Positions 36,482 through 45,822 of a stretch of 64,000 nt of DNA are shown here, piece by piece. Origin of the DNA: Roseovarius amoyensis. Its GTDB lineage: Bacteria > Pseudomonadota > Alphaproteobacteria > Rhodobacterales > Rhodobacteraceae. The translations under genes were made by a program, and so were the position numbers. The stretch's first letter is position 1; each line of letters begins with the position of its first letter. The notes under the pieces are model-generated. The model ran no database searches. It was given only the letters and a program-made list of their open reading frames with translations, and was not told where the DNA came from. The DNA is taken from assembly GCF_003260265.1 (NCBI RefSeq), contig NZ_QITQ01000018.1, forward strand, positions 1 through 64,000. The letters run 5' to 3'.

Positions 36482-37136
36482 TTTCGGGCAGGGCGACGAT
36501 TTCGATCTGCAGATCGAGGCGATGGAGGACAATCTCGGCCACGCCGCCGGCATGGCGGCGGCTTTTAATGCCGAGATGGCGCGCATGCGCGAAACCTTTG
36601 CCGGCACCGGGCAGGACGTGGCGACGCTGGAGCGCGGGATCAGCCGGGGGCTGAATTCGGCCATACGCGGCGCGGTGGTCGAGGGCGACAGCCTGTCAGA
36701 GGCGCTGCGCACCTTGGCGCAGTCGATGATCAACGCCTCCTTCAACGTCGCGATGCGGCCGGTGACGGATCATGTCGGCGGGCTGGTTGCGCAGGGCGTG
36801 GGGGCGCTGGTTGACGGAATCCTGCCTTTTGAAAAGGGTGCGGGCTTTGCCCTGGGGCGGGTGATGCCGTTTGCGCGCGGCGCGGTGATCAGCGGGCCGA
36901 CGACCTTTCCCATGCGGCGCGGTCTGGGCCTGATGGGCGAGGCCGGGCCAGAGGCGATTATGCCGCTGACCCGCGGCAGCGATGGCAAGCTGGGGGTGCG
37001 GGCCGAGGGCGGCGGCCGGCCCGTCAGCGTGGTGATGAACGTGCACACGCCTGACGCCGAGGGCTTTCGCCGCAGCCGCGGGCAGGTCGCGGCGGAACTG
37101 AGCCGCGCCATCGCCCGTGGCAATCGCAACCGCTGA
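36474..37136 (+). CDS. GTA tape measure protein (gp11)
   Basis: The tape measure sets tail length. At 220 residues it is short compared with phage tape measures, which agrees with the short GTA tail. It has a helical N-terminal half (QIEAMEDNLGHAAGMAAAFNAEMARM) and the conserved C-terminal GLGLMGEAGPEAIMPLTRGSDGKLGV motif shared with phage tape measure proteins. Confidence 0.9.
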   Translation: MDSFGQGDDFDLQIEAMEDNLGHAAGMAAAFNAEMARMRETFAGTGQDVATLERGISRGLNSAIRGAVVEGDSLSEALRTLAQSMINASFNVAMRPVTDHVGGLVAQGVGALVDGILPFEKGAGFALGRVMPFARGAVISGPTTFPMRRGLGLMGEAGPEAIMPLTRGSDGKLGVRAEGGGRPVSVVMNVHTPDAEGFRRSRGQVAAELSRAIARGNRNR

Positions 37137-37152
37137 CAGGGAGGGGGCAGAG

Positions 37153-37785
37153 ATGGGTTTTCACGAGGTGCGTTTCCCGACATCGCTGAGCTTTGGTTCG
37201 ATCGGCGGGCCGGAACGCCATACCGACGTGGTCACGCTGGCCAACGGGTTTGAAGAACGCAACACCCCTTGGCGGCATTCGCGCCGGCGCTATGACGCCG
37301 GGGTGGCGCTGCGCAGCCTGGACGATATCGAAACGCTGATCGCTTTCTTCGAGGCTCGTCAGGGGCAGGTCTGCGCATTCCGCTGGAAAGACTGGACCGA
37401 TTACAAATCCTGCCCTGCGCGCGAGGAACCGGCGGCGGATGACCAGCTGATCGGGGTCGGTGACGGGGCCACCACGGCGTTTCAGTTGATCAAGCGTTAT
37501 CGTTCCGGACCGCATGTCTATGACCGCCCCATTGCCAAGCCGGTCGTGGGCACGGTGCGGGTGGCGCTGGGTGATGTGCCCCAGCGCGAGGGCGTGCATT
37601 ACACGCTCGACACCACCACCGGCATGATCATCTTTGCCAGCCCGCCGGGCAAGACCGCGCAGGTCAGCGCCGGGTTCGAATTCGACGTTCCGGTGCGCTT
37701 TGGCACCGACCGGATCGAGACCAGTATTGCCAGTTTTCAGGCCGGTGACGCGCCTAGCGTGCCGGTGGTCGAGGTGCGGGTATGA
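37153..37785 (+). CDS. GTA distal tail protein, DUF2460 (gp12)
   Basis: The 210-residue protein is DUF2460, the first ring of the baseplate. It starts GFHEVRFPTSLSFGSIGGPERHTDVVTLANGFEERN, which is diagnostic, with GAGGGGG upstream. WKDWTDY and the closing SIASFQAGDAPSVPVVEVRV also match. It overlaps gp13 by four bases. Confidence 0.92.
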   Translation: MGFHEVRFPTSLSFGSIGGPERHTDVVTLANGFEERNTPWRHSRRRYDAGVALRSLDDIETLIAFFEARQGQVCAFRWKDWTDYKSCPAREEPAADDQLIGVGDGATTAFQLIKRYRSGPHVYDRPIAKPVVGTVRVALGDVPQREGVHYTLDTTTGMIIFASPPGKTAQVSAGFEFDVPVRFGTDRIETSIASFQAGDAPSVPVVEVRV

Positions 37786-38672
37786 GCGGGCTGGATACGG
37801 CGCTGCGTGCGCATCTGGAAAGCGGGCACACGACGCTGTGCCATTGCTGGACGGTGCGGCGGCGCGACGGGGTCGAGATGGGGTTTACCGACCATGACGG
37901 GCCTCTCGAATTCGACGGGATCGCTTTTCGTGCCGATACCGGGCTGAGCGCGCTGGCCCTGCAACAGGGCACCGGCCTGTCGGTCGATAATACCGAGGCG
38001 CTGGGCGCGCTGAGCGACGCCGCCATCCGCGAGGCCGATATCGAAGCTGGCCGCTATGACAGGGCCGAGGTGCGCGCCTGGCTGGTGAACTGGCAGGACG
38101 TCTCGCAGCGGGTGCTGATGTTTCGCGCCCGCATCGGCGAGATGCGCCGCGCCGGCGGGGCGTTCGAGGCCGAATTGCGCGGGCTGACAGATGCGCTGAA
38201 CCAGCCAGAGGGGCGGGTCTATCAAAAGCCCTGCGGCGCAGTGCTGGGGGACAGCGCGTGCAGGGTCGATCTGTCGACCCCCGATCACAGCGTCGAGGTG
38301 GCCGTGGTATGGGTCGACGAACGCCGGGTCTTTGGCCTGGGCGACCTGGATGGCTGGGCGTCGGGCTGGTTCCGGTTCGGGCGGTTGGTGGTGCTGGATG
38401 GCGCGGCTGAGGGGCTGTCGGGCAGCATCAAGCATGATCGGCTGGAGGGGGGCGCGCGGACGGTCGGGCTGTGGCATCCGCTGCGCGCCGCCGTCGCGCC
38501 GGGGGACCGGGTGCGCCTGGTGGCGGGCTGCGATAAGCGGGCGGAGACATGCCGTTTCAAATTCAACAACTTTCTGAACTTCCAGGGGTTTCCCGACATT
38601 CCCGGCGATGACTGGTCTCTGACGGACCCCAGCCGCGAACGCCGTCTGGACGGCGGGAGCCGCCGGTCATGA
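37782..38672 (+). CDS. GTA baseplate hub protein, DUF2163 (gp13)
   Basis: The 296-residue protein is DUF2163, a baseplate hub component. LRAHLESGHTTLCHCWTVRRRDGVEMGFTDHDGPLEFDG opens it, and the C-terminal GCDKRAETCRFKFNNFLNFQGFPDIPGDDWSL is characteristic. Several Cys residues (including GCDKRAETC) could bind an iron-sulfur cluster or metal, as reported for GTA hub proteins; that link is from general knowledge of the particle. It overlaps gp14 by four bases. Confidence 0.92.
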   Translation: MSGLDTALRAHLESGHTTLCHCWTVRRRDGVEMGFTDHDGPLEFDGIAFRADTGLSALALQQGTGLSVDNTEALGALSDAAIREADIEAGRYDRAEVRAWLVNWQDVSQRVLMFRARIGEMRRAGGAFEAELRGLTDALNQPEGRVYQKPCGAVLGDSACRVDLSTPDHSVEVAVVWVDERRVFGLGDLDGWASGWFRFGRLVVLDGAAEGLSGSIKHDRLEGGARTVGLWHPLRAAVAPGDRVRLVAGCDKRAETCRFKFNNFLNFQGFPDIPGDDWSLTDPSRERRLDGGSRRS

Positions 38673-39112
38673 GCGAGCAGGGTCTTGCGGCGGTGCGGCT
38701 GGCACGCGGCTGGATCGGTACGCCCTACCGCCACCAGGCATCGTGCCGGGGGGCGGGGGCGGATTGCCTGGGGCTGGTGCGCGGGGTCTGGCGCGAACTG
38801 GTGGGGGCCGAGCCCGAGGGCGTGCCCGCCTACAGCTTCGACTGGTCCGAGGTGACGGGCGAGGAATCGCTCTGGCACGCGGCGCGGCGGCATTTCGTGC
38901 CGCGTCCGCCGGGGCGCGAGGCACCGGGCGATCTGCTGCTTTTCCGGATGCGGTCGGGCGCGGTGGCCAAGCACCTGGGGTTGCAGGCCGAAACCGGTGC
39001 GCAGGCCAGTTTCATCCATGCCTATAGCGGGCATGGGGTTGTAGAAAGCCCGCTCAGCGCCCCCTGGCGGCGCCGGATCGTGGCGCGCTTTGCTTTTCCG
39101 CAGGAGGGTTAG
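38669..39112 (+). CDS. GTA NlpC/P60 family peptidase (gp14)
   Basis: The 147-residue peptidase probably cuts cell-wall peptide when the particle penetrates the recipient. Its triad candidates are C33 (ADCLGLVRG), H102 (AKHLGLQ) and H117 (FIHAYS), which fit NlpC/P60 spacing. No signal peptide is present, as expected for a particle component. Confidence 0.93.
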   Translation: MSEQGLAAVRLARGWIGTPYRHQASCRGAGADCLGLVRGVWRELVGAEPEGVPAYSFDWSEVTGEESLWHAARRHFVPRPPGREAPGDLLLFRMRSGAVAKHLGLQAETGAQASFIHAYSGHGVVESPLSAPWRRRIVARFAFPQEG

Positions 39113-39115
39113 GGA

Positions 39116-42100
39116 ATGGCGACGATATTGCTTTCCGCCGCCGGTGCCGCCATCGGCGGGTCAATTGGCGGCACGGTGCTGGGGCTGTCGATGGCGGCGG
39201 TGGGCCGGTTTGCCGGTGCCGCCATCGGGCGGTCGATCGACCAGCGGCTGATGGGGCAGGGCTCTGACGTGGTCGAAACCGGCCGCGTCAGTCGCCTGCG
39301 CCTGACCGGCACCGGCGAGGGTGACGCCATCGCGCGGGTTTACGGCCGCATGCGGGTGGCCGGCAACGTCATCTGGGCGACCGAGTTCAAGGAAAGGGCG
39401 ACCGTGACCGGCGGTGGCGGCAAGGGCGCGCCGGCGCAGCCGACGCAGGTGAGCTACAGCTATTCGGTGAGCCTTGCGATTGCACTTTGCGAAGGCGAAA
39501 TCGCCGGCGTCGGGCGCATCTGGGCCGACGGGGTCGAGCTGGAGCGCGACAGTCTGAACATGCGGGTCTATCCCGGCTCTGACGACCAGTTGCCCGATGC
39601 CGGGATCGAGGCGGTCGAGGGCGCGGGAACGGTGCCGGCCTATCGCGGCACCGCCTATGTGGTGATCGAGGATCTGCAACTGGCCGAGTTCGGCAACAGG
39701 GTGCCGCAGTTCACCTTCGAGGTGATGCGCCCGGTGGCGCGTGGGCTGGAGGGGGCAGAACTGGACCCCGCCCATGCGGTGCGTGGCGTGGCGCTGTTGC
39801 CCGGCAGCGGCGAATATGTGCTGGCCACCAGCGGGGTGACGGCGGGTGCGTCGATCCTCGACGCATTACTGGCCAACATGAACACCCCCTCGGGGCGAAC
39901 CGATTTCGAGGTCGCGCTGGATGACCTGCGCGCCGAGATGCCCGGCTGCAAGGCGGTGTCGCTGGTGGTCAGCTGGTTCGGCGATGATCTGCGCTGCGGC
40001 GAGTGCACCATCCGTCCAAAGACGGAGGGCGGGTTCGGCGACGGGCTGAACACGCCGTGGCAGGTGGCGGGGCTGACGCGGGCCAGCGCAAGCGCGGTGC
40101 CGCGTGACGGTGACGGCAACCCGGTTTATGGCGGCACCCCCACCGACCAGTCGGTGATCGACGCGATCAAGGCGACGACCGGCGAGGGGCTGGAGGTGAT
40201 GTATTACCCCTTTGTCCTGATGGACCAGGTGGCCGGGAACGGCCGCCCCGACCCCTATAGTGACGCCCCTGATCAGCCTGCATTGCCCTGGCGGGGGCGG
40301 ATCACCGGCTCTGTCGCGCCCGGCCGCGCGAACAGCCCCGACGGCACCGCCGCGGCCGAGGCCGAGGTGGCGGCCTTTTTCGGCACCGCCACAGCCACCG
40401 ATTTCGCGCTGGCGCAGGACGCGCCGCCGCCCGAACCGGACCCCTATTACCAGGGCGGCGAAAGCCTGGAATACGGGCCGCTGCGCTATACTGGGCCGGT
40501 GCGCCAAAGCCCGGTCATCTATTCCGGGCCCAATGAGTGGGGCTATCGCCGCTTCGTCCTGCACCAGGCGATGCTGTGCAAGGCCGCCGGTGGGGTCGAG
40601 AGCTTTTGCATCGGCTCCGAGCTGTGCGGGCTGACAACACTGCGCGGCGAGAACGGCAGCTTTCCGGCGGTGGCGCATCTGATCGCGCTGGCGGCAGAGG
40701 TGCGTGCCATTCTGGGGCCGGAGGTCAAGATAGGCTATGCGGCCGACTGGTCGGAGTATTTCAGATACGCCCCGCAGGACGGCAGCGGTGATCGGTATTT
40801 TCACCTCGATCCGCTCTGGGCCGACGCCAACATCGACTTTGTGGGCATCGACAATTACATGCCGCTCTCGGACTGGCGCGACGGCGACGATCACGCCGAT
40901 GCCGGTTGGGGCGCGATCCACGACCTGGAATATCTGAAGGCCAACATCGACGCCGGTGAAGGCTATGACTGGTACTATCCCAGCAACGAGGCCCGCGCAG
41001 CGCAGCGGCGCGAGCCGATCACCGACGGCGCCTATGGCGAACCCTGGATCTGGCGCTACAAGGATATCCTGAACTGGTGGAGCCGGTCGCATCATGAACG
41101 TGTGGGCGGGCAGCGGTCCGAGACGCCCACGGCCTGGGTGCCGCAGTCAAAACCGATCCGCTTTACCGAATATGGCTGTCCTGCGGTGGACAAGGGCACC
41201 AACCAGCCCAACGTGTTTTTCGACCCCAAGTCCTCGGAATCGGCGCTGCCGCATCATTCCGACGGGCGGCAGGATGAGCTGATCCAGCGCCAGTACCTGC
41301 GCGCGATGGCTGCCTATTGGGGGGACGAGGCCAACAACCCGGTGTCCGAGGTATATGGCGGGCCGATGGTGGACATGGACCATGCCTATGTCTGGGCCTG
41401 GGATGCGCGCCCCTATCCGTTCTTTCCCAACAACACCGAACTCTGGCGGGATGGCGAGAATTGGCTGCGGGGGCACTGGATCACCGGGCGGGTTTCGGCC
41501 TGGCGGCTGGCCTCTGTGATCGAAGAGGCCTGCGCCCGCGCCGGGGTCAACGACTGCGACACCTCTGCCCTGCACGGGCTGGTGCGCGGCTATCTTGTCG
41601 AGCAGGTGGCCGAGCCGCGCGCGGTGATCCAGCCGCTGGCACTGGCCTATGGGTTCGACGCGGTGGAACGCGATGGCAAGCTGGTCTTTCGCGGCCGCAG
41701 CGGGCGTGCTGATTTCGAAGTCGATCCCGACAGCACGGTGCGCGATGCGGAAATGGACGGCGTGATCGAGCGCACCCGTGGCGGCGAGGTGGAACTGGCC
41801 GGCCGCGTGCGCCTGCGCTTTGTCGAGGCGGGTGCGGATTACGATGTGATTTCCGAAGAGGCGGCGCAAGAAGACAGCACCACGCCGACGGTGTCGACCT
41901 CGGAAATCCCGCTGGCGATGACCCGTGCAGAGGGGCGCCAGACCGTTGCGCGCTGGCTGTCCGAGGCGCGCGTCGCCGCCGACACGCTGCGCCTGGCGCT
42001 GCCGCGTTCGCAACTGTTGGTGGGCGCCGGCGACGTGATCTCGCTGCCGGAGGAGGGCGGCTTTGGCTATTACCGCATCGACCGGGTCGAACATCTGGCC

Positions 42101-43129
42101 CACGCCCAGAAGCTGGAGGCGGTGAGGATAGAACCCGAAAGCTATCGCCCCGCGCCGGTGGATGCCGTGCTGGGGCCGAGTCGGGGCTTCGATGCGCCGG
42201 CGCCGGTGACGCCCTTTTTCCTCGACCTGCCGCTGATGACCGGCGACGAGGTGCCCTATGCGCCCCATGTGGCGGTGACAGTCCGTCCCTGGCCGGGGGC
42301 GGCGGCGATCTATGCCTCTGACACCGGTGCCGATTTCCGGCTCGACCAGATCATCGAGGCACGCACCCCCATCGGGGTGACGCAATCGCCGCTGCTGCCG
42401 GCGCCGGCGGGGGTATATGATCGCGGTGCGCCGCTCAGGGTCGAGATGCTGCATGGTGCTCTGGAAAGCGTCGACGAGGCGCGGTTCCTGCGCGGGGCCA
42501 ACCTGTGCGCCATCGGCGACGGCACCCCCGACGGGTGGGAGCTGTTGCAGTTCCGCGAGGCCGAACTGGTGGCGCCTGATACCTACCTGCTGAGCCACCG
42601 GCTGCGCGGGCAGTTGGGCACGCAGACCACGGCGATCTGGCCGGCGGGGTCGTACCTGGTGCGCCTTGACGGTTCCGCCCGGCAGATCGGGCTGAACCCC
42701 GGCCAGGCAGGTCTGGAACGGCACTATCGCGTCGGCCCGGCGTCAAGGCCGGTCAGTGATGCATCCTATGTCCAGACCGTGCAGGCGTTTTCCGGTGCCG
42801 GGCTGCGGCCGCTCAGCCCGGTGCATCTGCGCCTTTCGGGGCAGCCCGGACAGGACCGGACGCTTGGCTGGGTCCGGCGTACGCGCATCGGCGGCGATCG
42901 TTGGGACACGCCAGAGGTGCCGCTGGGCGAAGAGGCCGAGCGCTATCTCGTGCGCGTGGTGCAGGGCGAAACCACGCTGCGCGAGGAAACCACGTCAGTG
43001 CCGGAATGGACCTATACCGCCGCCGCGCAGTCGGGTGACGGGCCGGGTGGCGCGGTCGAGTTCCAGGTGGCGCAGGTTTCGGCCCATTACGGGGCGGGGC
43101 GGTTCGCGCGACTGGCGGTGGTCCTGTGA
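39116..43129 (+). CDS. GTA baseplate multidomain protein, megatron (gp15)
   Basis: The 1337-residue protein forms the tip of the GTA tail. The N terminus has glycine-rich hydrophobic segments (residues 5-40), also seen in phage fibre or host-specificity proteins. A GTA TIM-barrel domain covers about 465-735, with two Glu candidates spaced like a glycosidase pair: GSELCG near 500 and FTEYGCP near 682. The remainder, from about 770, is a phage-tail-3-like beta domain carrying YRIDRVEH and VRIEPESYRPAP. It may bind and digest surface glycan. It is the last structural gene, ending seven bases before a convergent gene. Confidence 0.93.
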   Translation: MATILLSAAGAAIGGSIGGTVLGLSMAAVGRFAGAAIGRSIDQRLMGQGSDVVETGRVSRLRLTGTGEGDAIARVYGRMRVAGNVIWATEFKERATVTGGGGKGAPAQPTQVSYSYSVSLAIALCEGEIAGVGRIWADGVELERDSLNMRVYPGSDDQLPDAGIEAVEGAGTVPAYRGTAYVVIEDLQLAEFGNRVPQFTFEVMRPVARGLEGAELDPAHAVRGVALLPGSGEYVLATSGVTAGASILDALLANMNTPSGRTDFEVALDDLRAEMPGCKAVSLVVSWFGDDLRCGECTIRPKTEGGFGDGLNTPWQVAGLTRASASAVPRDGDGNPVYGGTPTDQSVIDAIKATTGEGLEVMYYPFVLMDQVAGNGRPDPYSDAPDQPALPWRGRITGSVAPGRANSPDGTAAAEAEVAAFFGTATATDFALAQDAPPPEPDPYYQGGESLEYGPLRYTGPVRQSPVIYSGPNEWGYRRFVLHQAMLCKAAGGVESFCIGSELCGLTTLRGENGSFPAVAHLIALAAEVRAILGPEVKIGYAADWSEYFRYAPQDGSGDRYFHLDPLWADANIDFVGIDNYMPLSDWRDGDDHADAGWGAIHDLEYLKANIDAGEGYDWYYPSNEARAAQRREPITDGAYGEPWIWRYKDILNWWSRSHHERVGGQRSETPTAWVPQSKPIRFTEYGCPAVDKGTNQPNVFFDPKSSESALPHHSDGRQDELIQRQYLRAMAAYWGDEANNPVSEVYGGPMVDMDHAYVWAWDARPYPFFPNNTELWRDGENWLRGHWITGRVSAWRLASVIEEACARAGVNDCDTSALHGLVRGYLVEQVAEPRAVIQPLALAYGFDAVERDGKLVFRGRSGRADFEVDPDSTVRDAEMDGVIERTRGGEVELAGRVRLRFVEAGADYDVISEEAAQEDSTTPTVSTSEIPLAMTRAEGRQTVARWLSEARVAADTLRLALPRSQLLVGAGDVISLPEEGGFGYYRIDRVEHLAHAQKLEAVRIEPESYRPAPVDAVLGPSRGFDAPAPVTPFFLDLPLMTGDEVPYAPHVAVTVRPWPGAAAIYASDTGADFRLDQIIEARTPIGVTQSPLLPAPAGVYDRGAPLRVEMLHGALESVDEARFLRGANLCAIGDGTPDGWELLQFREAELVAPDTYLLSHRLRGQLGTQTTAIWPAGSYLVRLDGSARQIGLNPGQAGLERHYRVGPASRPVSDASYVQTVQAFSGAGLRPLSPVHLRLSGQPGQDRTLGWVRRTRIGGDRWDTPEVPLGEEAERYLVRVVQGETTLREETTSVPEWTYTAAAQSGDGPGGAVEFQVAQVSAHYGAGRFARLAVVL

Positions 43130-43135
43130 TCCGGC

Positions 43136-43474
43136 TCAGCCAGAGGCGCAACTGACACAGCGCGTCGCCGCCGGGTCGAGCCGCAGCCGCCCCGGTGCGA
43201 TTTCCTCGCCGCAATCCTCGCAATAGCCGAACTCGCCCTCGTCAAGCCGCGCCAGCGCGGCCTGCAGCCGGGCGCGTTCAGTCTGGCGACGGGCGCCGGT
43301 GGCGCGTGCCATCGCCTGGTTTTGCAGCGCGTCCATGCGGCTGAGGCGGCCCACCGCCTGCTGGTCCAGCTCTACCGTGGCTTGCCCGGCGCGGCCCAGT
43401 TCGTCCTCTGAATCGAGGGCCTTGAGCCGTGCCAGGATTGTTGCGCGCCATTCGCTCTCGGTCTTGTGATCCAT
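43136..43474 (-). CDS. TraR/DksA family zinc-finger protein
   Basis: The 112-residue protein has an N-terminal coiled-coil-like helical region and a C-terminal C4 zinc finger, CEDC...CVSC (FGYCEDCGEEI and TRCVSCASG). DksA-like proteins bind RNA polymerase in its secondary channel and modulate promoters with ppGpp. The spacing is shorter than E. coli DksA (151), so it is a short DksA-like protein rather than DksA itself. The start at 43474 has AAGGGG 11 bases upstream; an in-frame ATG at 43483 is the alternative. It is convergent with the GTA megatron gene. Confidence 0.85.
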   Translation of the reverse strand: MDHKTESEWRATILARLKALDSEDELGRAGQATVELDQQAVGRLSRMDALQNQAMARATGARRQTERARLQAALARLDEGEFGYCEDCGEEIAPGRLRLDPAATRCVSCASG

Positions 43475-43503
43475 GCGGCCCATTGCCCCTTGGCGGCTTT
43501 GCG

Positions 43504-43532
43504 TTTTACCCGCGCTTTCCCTCTGGTATAGT
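43504..43532 (+). promoter_or_regulatory. Sigma70-like promoter of cysE
   Basis: TTTTAC (43504-43509) and TATAGT (43527-43532) are 17 bases apart. An AAAGGAG ribosome-binding site and the cysE ATG at 43559 follow closely. The region also serves as upstream DNA for the divergent DksA-like gene. Confidence 0.55.
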
Positions 43533-43558
43533 GCATGCCACTGCAAAGGAGCAACGAC

Positions 43559-44386
43559 ATGGCCGAAACCCGCGCGCAACTGGCCGAGCTGGACCCGGTT
43601 TGGGCCCGAATCCGCATCGAGGCCCAAGAGGCCGTCGAGCAGGAACCACTGCTGGGCGGGGTGGTGCATTCCTCGATCCTGCACCACAGGACGCTGGAAT
43701 CGGCGCTGGCCTATCGGGTGTCGATGAAGCTGACCTCGAACGAGATGTCGGAACAGATCCTGCGCGAGATTTGCGATGCCGCGCATGCCGACGATGCCGC
43801 CATCGGGGCAGCGGCGCGCGCCGACATCGTCGCGGTCGAGGATCGCGACCCGGCCTGCGACCGCTTCATCCAGCCGTTGCTGTTCTTCAAGGGTTTCCAG
43901 GCCGTGCAGGCGCACCGCGTGGCGCATTGGCTGTGGCAACAGGGCCGCCGCGACATGGCACGCTTTCTTCAGATGCGCGGGTCAGAGGCGTTCGGCGTTG
44001 ATATCCACCCCGCTGCGCGGATCGGCAAGGGGATCATGATCGACCATGCCCATTCCATCGTCATTGGTGAAACCGCGGTGGTGGGCGACAACGTGTCGAT
44101 GCTGCATTCGGTGACGCTGGGCGGCACCGGCAAGGAAGAAGAGGACCGCCACCCCAAGATCGGCGACGGCGTGCTGATCGGCGCCGGCGCCAAGGTGCTG
44201 GGCAATATCCGCGTCGGCCACTGCTCGCGCATCGCCGCCGGATCGGTGGTGTTGCAGGAGGTGCCGCCGTGCAAGACCGTGGCCGGCGTGCCGGCCCGGA
44301 TCGTGGGCGAGGCGGGCTGCGATCAGCCCTCGGTGGCGATGGATCAGTTGCTGGGCGTGCGTGGCAGCGACGAAACCGACGGCTGA
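43559..44386 (+). CDS. cysE: Serine O-acetyltransferase
   Basis: CysE makes O-acetylserine from serine and acetyl-CoA, the first step of cysteine synthesis. The 275-residue protein has the N-terminal helical domain (ARIRIEAQEAVEQEPLLGGVVHSSIL), then the left-handed beta-helix of hexapeptide repeats with GVDIHPAARIGKGIMIDHAHSIVIGETAVVGDNV, and ends with the variable tail that often binds CysK and is feedback inhibited by cysteine. cysE follows the GTA cluster in many Rhodobacterales. cysS lies about 11 kb away, under a possible cysteine-responsive leader. Confidence 0.96.
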   Translation: MAETRAQLAELDPVWARIRIEAQEAVEQEPLLGGVVHSSILHHRTLESALAYRVSMKLTSNEMSEQILREICDAAHADDAAIGAAARADIVAVEDRDPACDRFIQPLLFFKGFQAVQAHRVAHWLWQQGRRDMARFLQMRGSEAFGVDIHPAARIGKGIMIDHAHSIVIGETAVVGDNVSMLHSVTLGGTGKEEEDRHPKIGDGVLIGAGAKVLGNIRVGHCSRIAAGSVVLQEVPPCKTVAGVPARIVGEAGCDQPSVAMDQLLGVRGSDETDG

Positions 44387-44421
44387 CATACCGGCTGTTG
44401 CAACGGATTTGAAATGATGTC

Positions 44422-44442
44422 GCCCCGGGCCTGACCCGGGGC
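44422..44442. repeat. Intergenic palindrome with CCTGA loop (copy 1)
   Basis: Arms GCCCCGGG and CCCGGGGC enclose the loop CCTGA. The same element occurs inside pdhC (46816-46836) and pdhB (48333-48353), and a variant with a CTTGA loop lies downstream of cysS. Here it lies between the convergent cysE and Cys/His/Asp-protein genes and may also serve as a terminator. Confidence 0.8.
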
Positions 44443-44453
44443 ACAGGATTTCC

Positions 44454-45209
44454 TCAGCGGTCCTGGCGTTCGGTGGTCCGGTGTTCGGCGTTCGCCTGGC
44501 GTTCCTTCATCTGGCGTTTGTAGGCGAAAACCTCGTCGCGCGGGGTCCAGTTGTAACGCGTATCCTCGCGCGCGATCTTCCACGTCAGCTTGCCGCCCTC
44601 GCGCCAAGGGTCCAGCACGATGGCATCTTCCATCGCGCCGCCGCGCCGCCCCAGAAGGGTGGTGCTGTGTTCCAGCCGGATATTGTTGTAGTTGGCGATG
44701 GCACGGTGGATTTCCAGGGTTCTGAACCGCTCCATCTGCAGGCGGATATCGAGGTCATGCGCCCAGTGCCAGCACAGGCCGCGCGGCTTTTGGCCGAAAT
44801 TCACCTTGGTGTTGTGCACCAGCGGCGAATCCTCGATCTCGTATTCAACGACCAGCTGATCGACATAGGTATAGACGACTCGCGCGGCGCGCGCCGCCTC
44901 TCTGGGGTCGACATCGGGGCCGAGGTCGACGAACGCCTGTGTCAGCTTGGCGATGTCTTCGGCATGGCGCGCGATCGAGGCATCGCGAAACGCCTTGTCG
45001 AACAGCTTGGGCGGGGCCACCACGCGCACGCCGCTGCCGCTGGCGGCGGCCTCGGACCAGGCAGAATCGAGCGTGCTGGTATCGCTGCGCGTTCCCGGTA
45101 CATCGGACCGGCCCTGCGCCGATGCCGGCACGGCCATCGCGCCAGTCGCCAGGGCAAAAATCACCGTCCTTGCGGCGTTTGCCCAAGTGCATTTCGATCT
45201 TATACGCAA
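44454..45209 (-). CDS. Predicted periplasmic Cys/His/Asp (transglutaminase-like) protein
   Basis: The 251-residue precursor has a signal peptide (TVIFALATGAMAVPASA) and a mature helical domain. Three segments look like a catalytic set: GLCWHWAHDL (Cys), RLEHSTTLL (His) and AIVLDPWREGGKL (Asp). I recall a family of unknown secreted proteins with the same order, which suggests a papain/transglutaminase-like fold. Target unknown. The TTG at 45209 is used because GGGGGA lies six bases upstream; alternative starts would cut the signal peptide. Confidence 0.6.
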   Translation of the reverse strand: MRIRSKCTWANAARTVIFALATGAMAVPASAQGRSDVPGTRSDTSTLDSAWSEAAASGSGVRVVAPPKLFDKAFRDASIARHAEDIAKLTQAFVDLGPDVDPREAARAARVVYTYVDQLVVEYEIEDSPLVHNTKVNFGQKPRGLCWHWAHDLDIRLQMERFRTLEIHRAIANYNNIRLEHSTTLLGRRGGAMEDAIVLDPWREGGKLTWKIAREDTRYNWTPRDEVFAYKRQMKERQANAEHRTTERQDR

Positions 45210-45338
45210 AACTGTCCCCCAACAGGCCTAAAAACGTCTTTCAGGGGTACCTTTCCCGGGCAGGCATGTCGAGACCGGGCAGGTAAATTCTGGCCCGCGC
45301 CGTGGCGCGCAGGCACCATTTTTTTGATCACGTTCCCG

Positions 45339-45671
45339 TCAAGCGAGCTGGTCGTAGGCCTCGATCGCCTTGGCGCCGTACATATAGCCCGGTCCGCCAT
45401 TCATCATCACGCAGACATTCACGGTCTCGGCCACCTCTTCACGGGTGGCGCCGGCGCGAATCGCCGCCTTGACGTGAAAGCCGATGCAATCGGCGCATTG
45501 CTTGGACACCGCGATGGCCAGCGCGATGAGTTCCTTTTCCTTGGTTCCAAGCGCGCCCTCGGCCAGCGAGGCGTTGTGCAGGTCGTGAAACCCCTTGGCG
45601 ACATCGGCCTGTTCCTTGCGCATCGGGCCAAGGATCGAGCTTGTGTGTTTGAGGGCGGCTTTCCAGTCCAT
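45339..45671 (-). CDS. Carboxymuconolactone decarboxylase (AhpD-like) family protein
   Basis: The 110-residue protein has the AhpD-like core with the CxxC-x3-H redox motif QCADCIGFHVKAAIRAGATREEVAE. Such proteins reduce peroxide or act as decarboxylases. It lies 151 bases downstream of pdhC on the same strand. AhpD uses lipoyl domains of the pyruvate dehydrogenase complex as electron donors in mycobacteria, so the link to pdh is suggestive but unproven here. Confidence 0.9.
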   Translation of the reverse strand: MDWKAALKHTSSILGPMRKEQADVAKGFHDLHNASLAEGALGTKEKELIALAIAVSKQCADCIGFHVKAAIRAGATREEVAETVNVCVMMNGGPGYMYGAKAIEAYDQLA

Positions 45672-45822
45672 ATCTGTGTCCTTTCATTCGGTTGTTCAGG
45701 GCTTAGTACGGATGCAGGGACGTGAATTTGACGCAGGTCAACCTGGCGGCGGAAAGCTGGGCAGCGGGGAAGATGAAGCCGCGCACCCGGCGTTGCCGCC
45801 TGCCGTTTCGCTGATACCGGCC

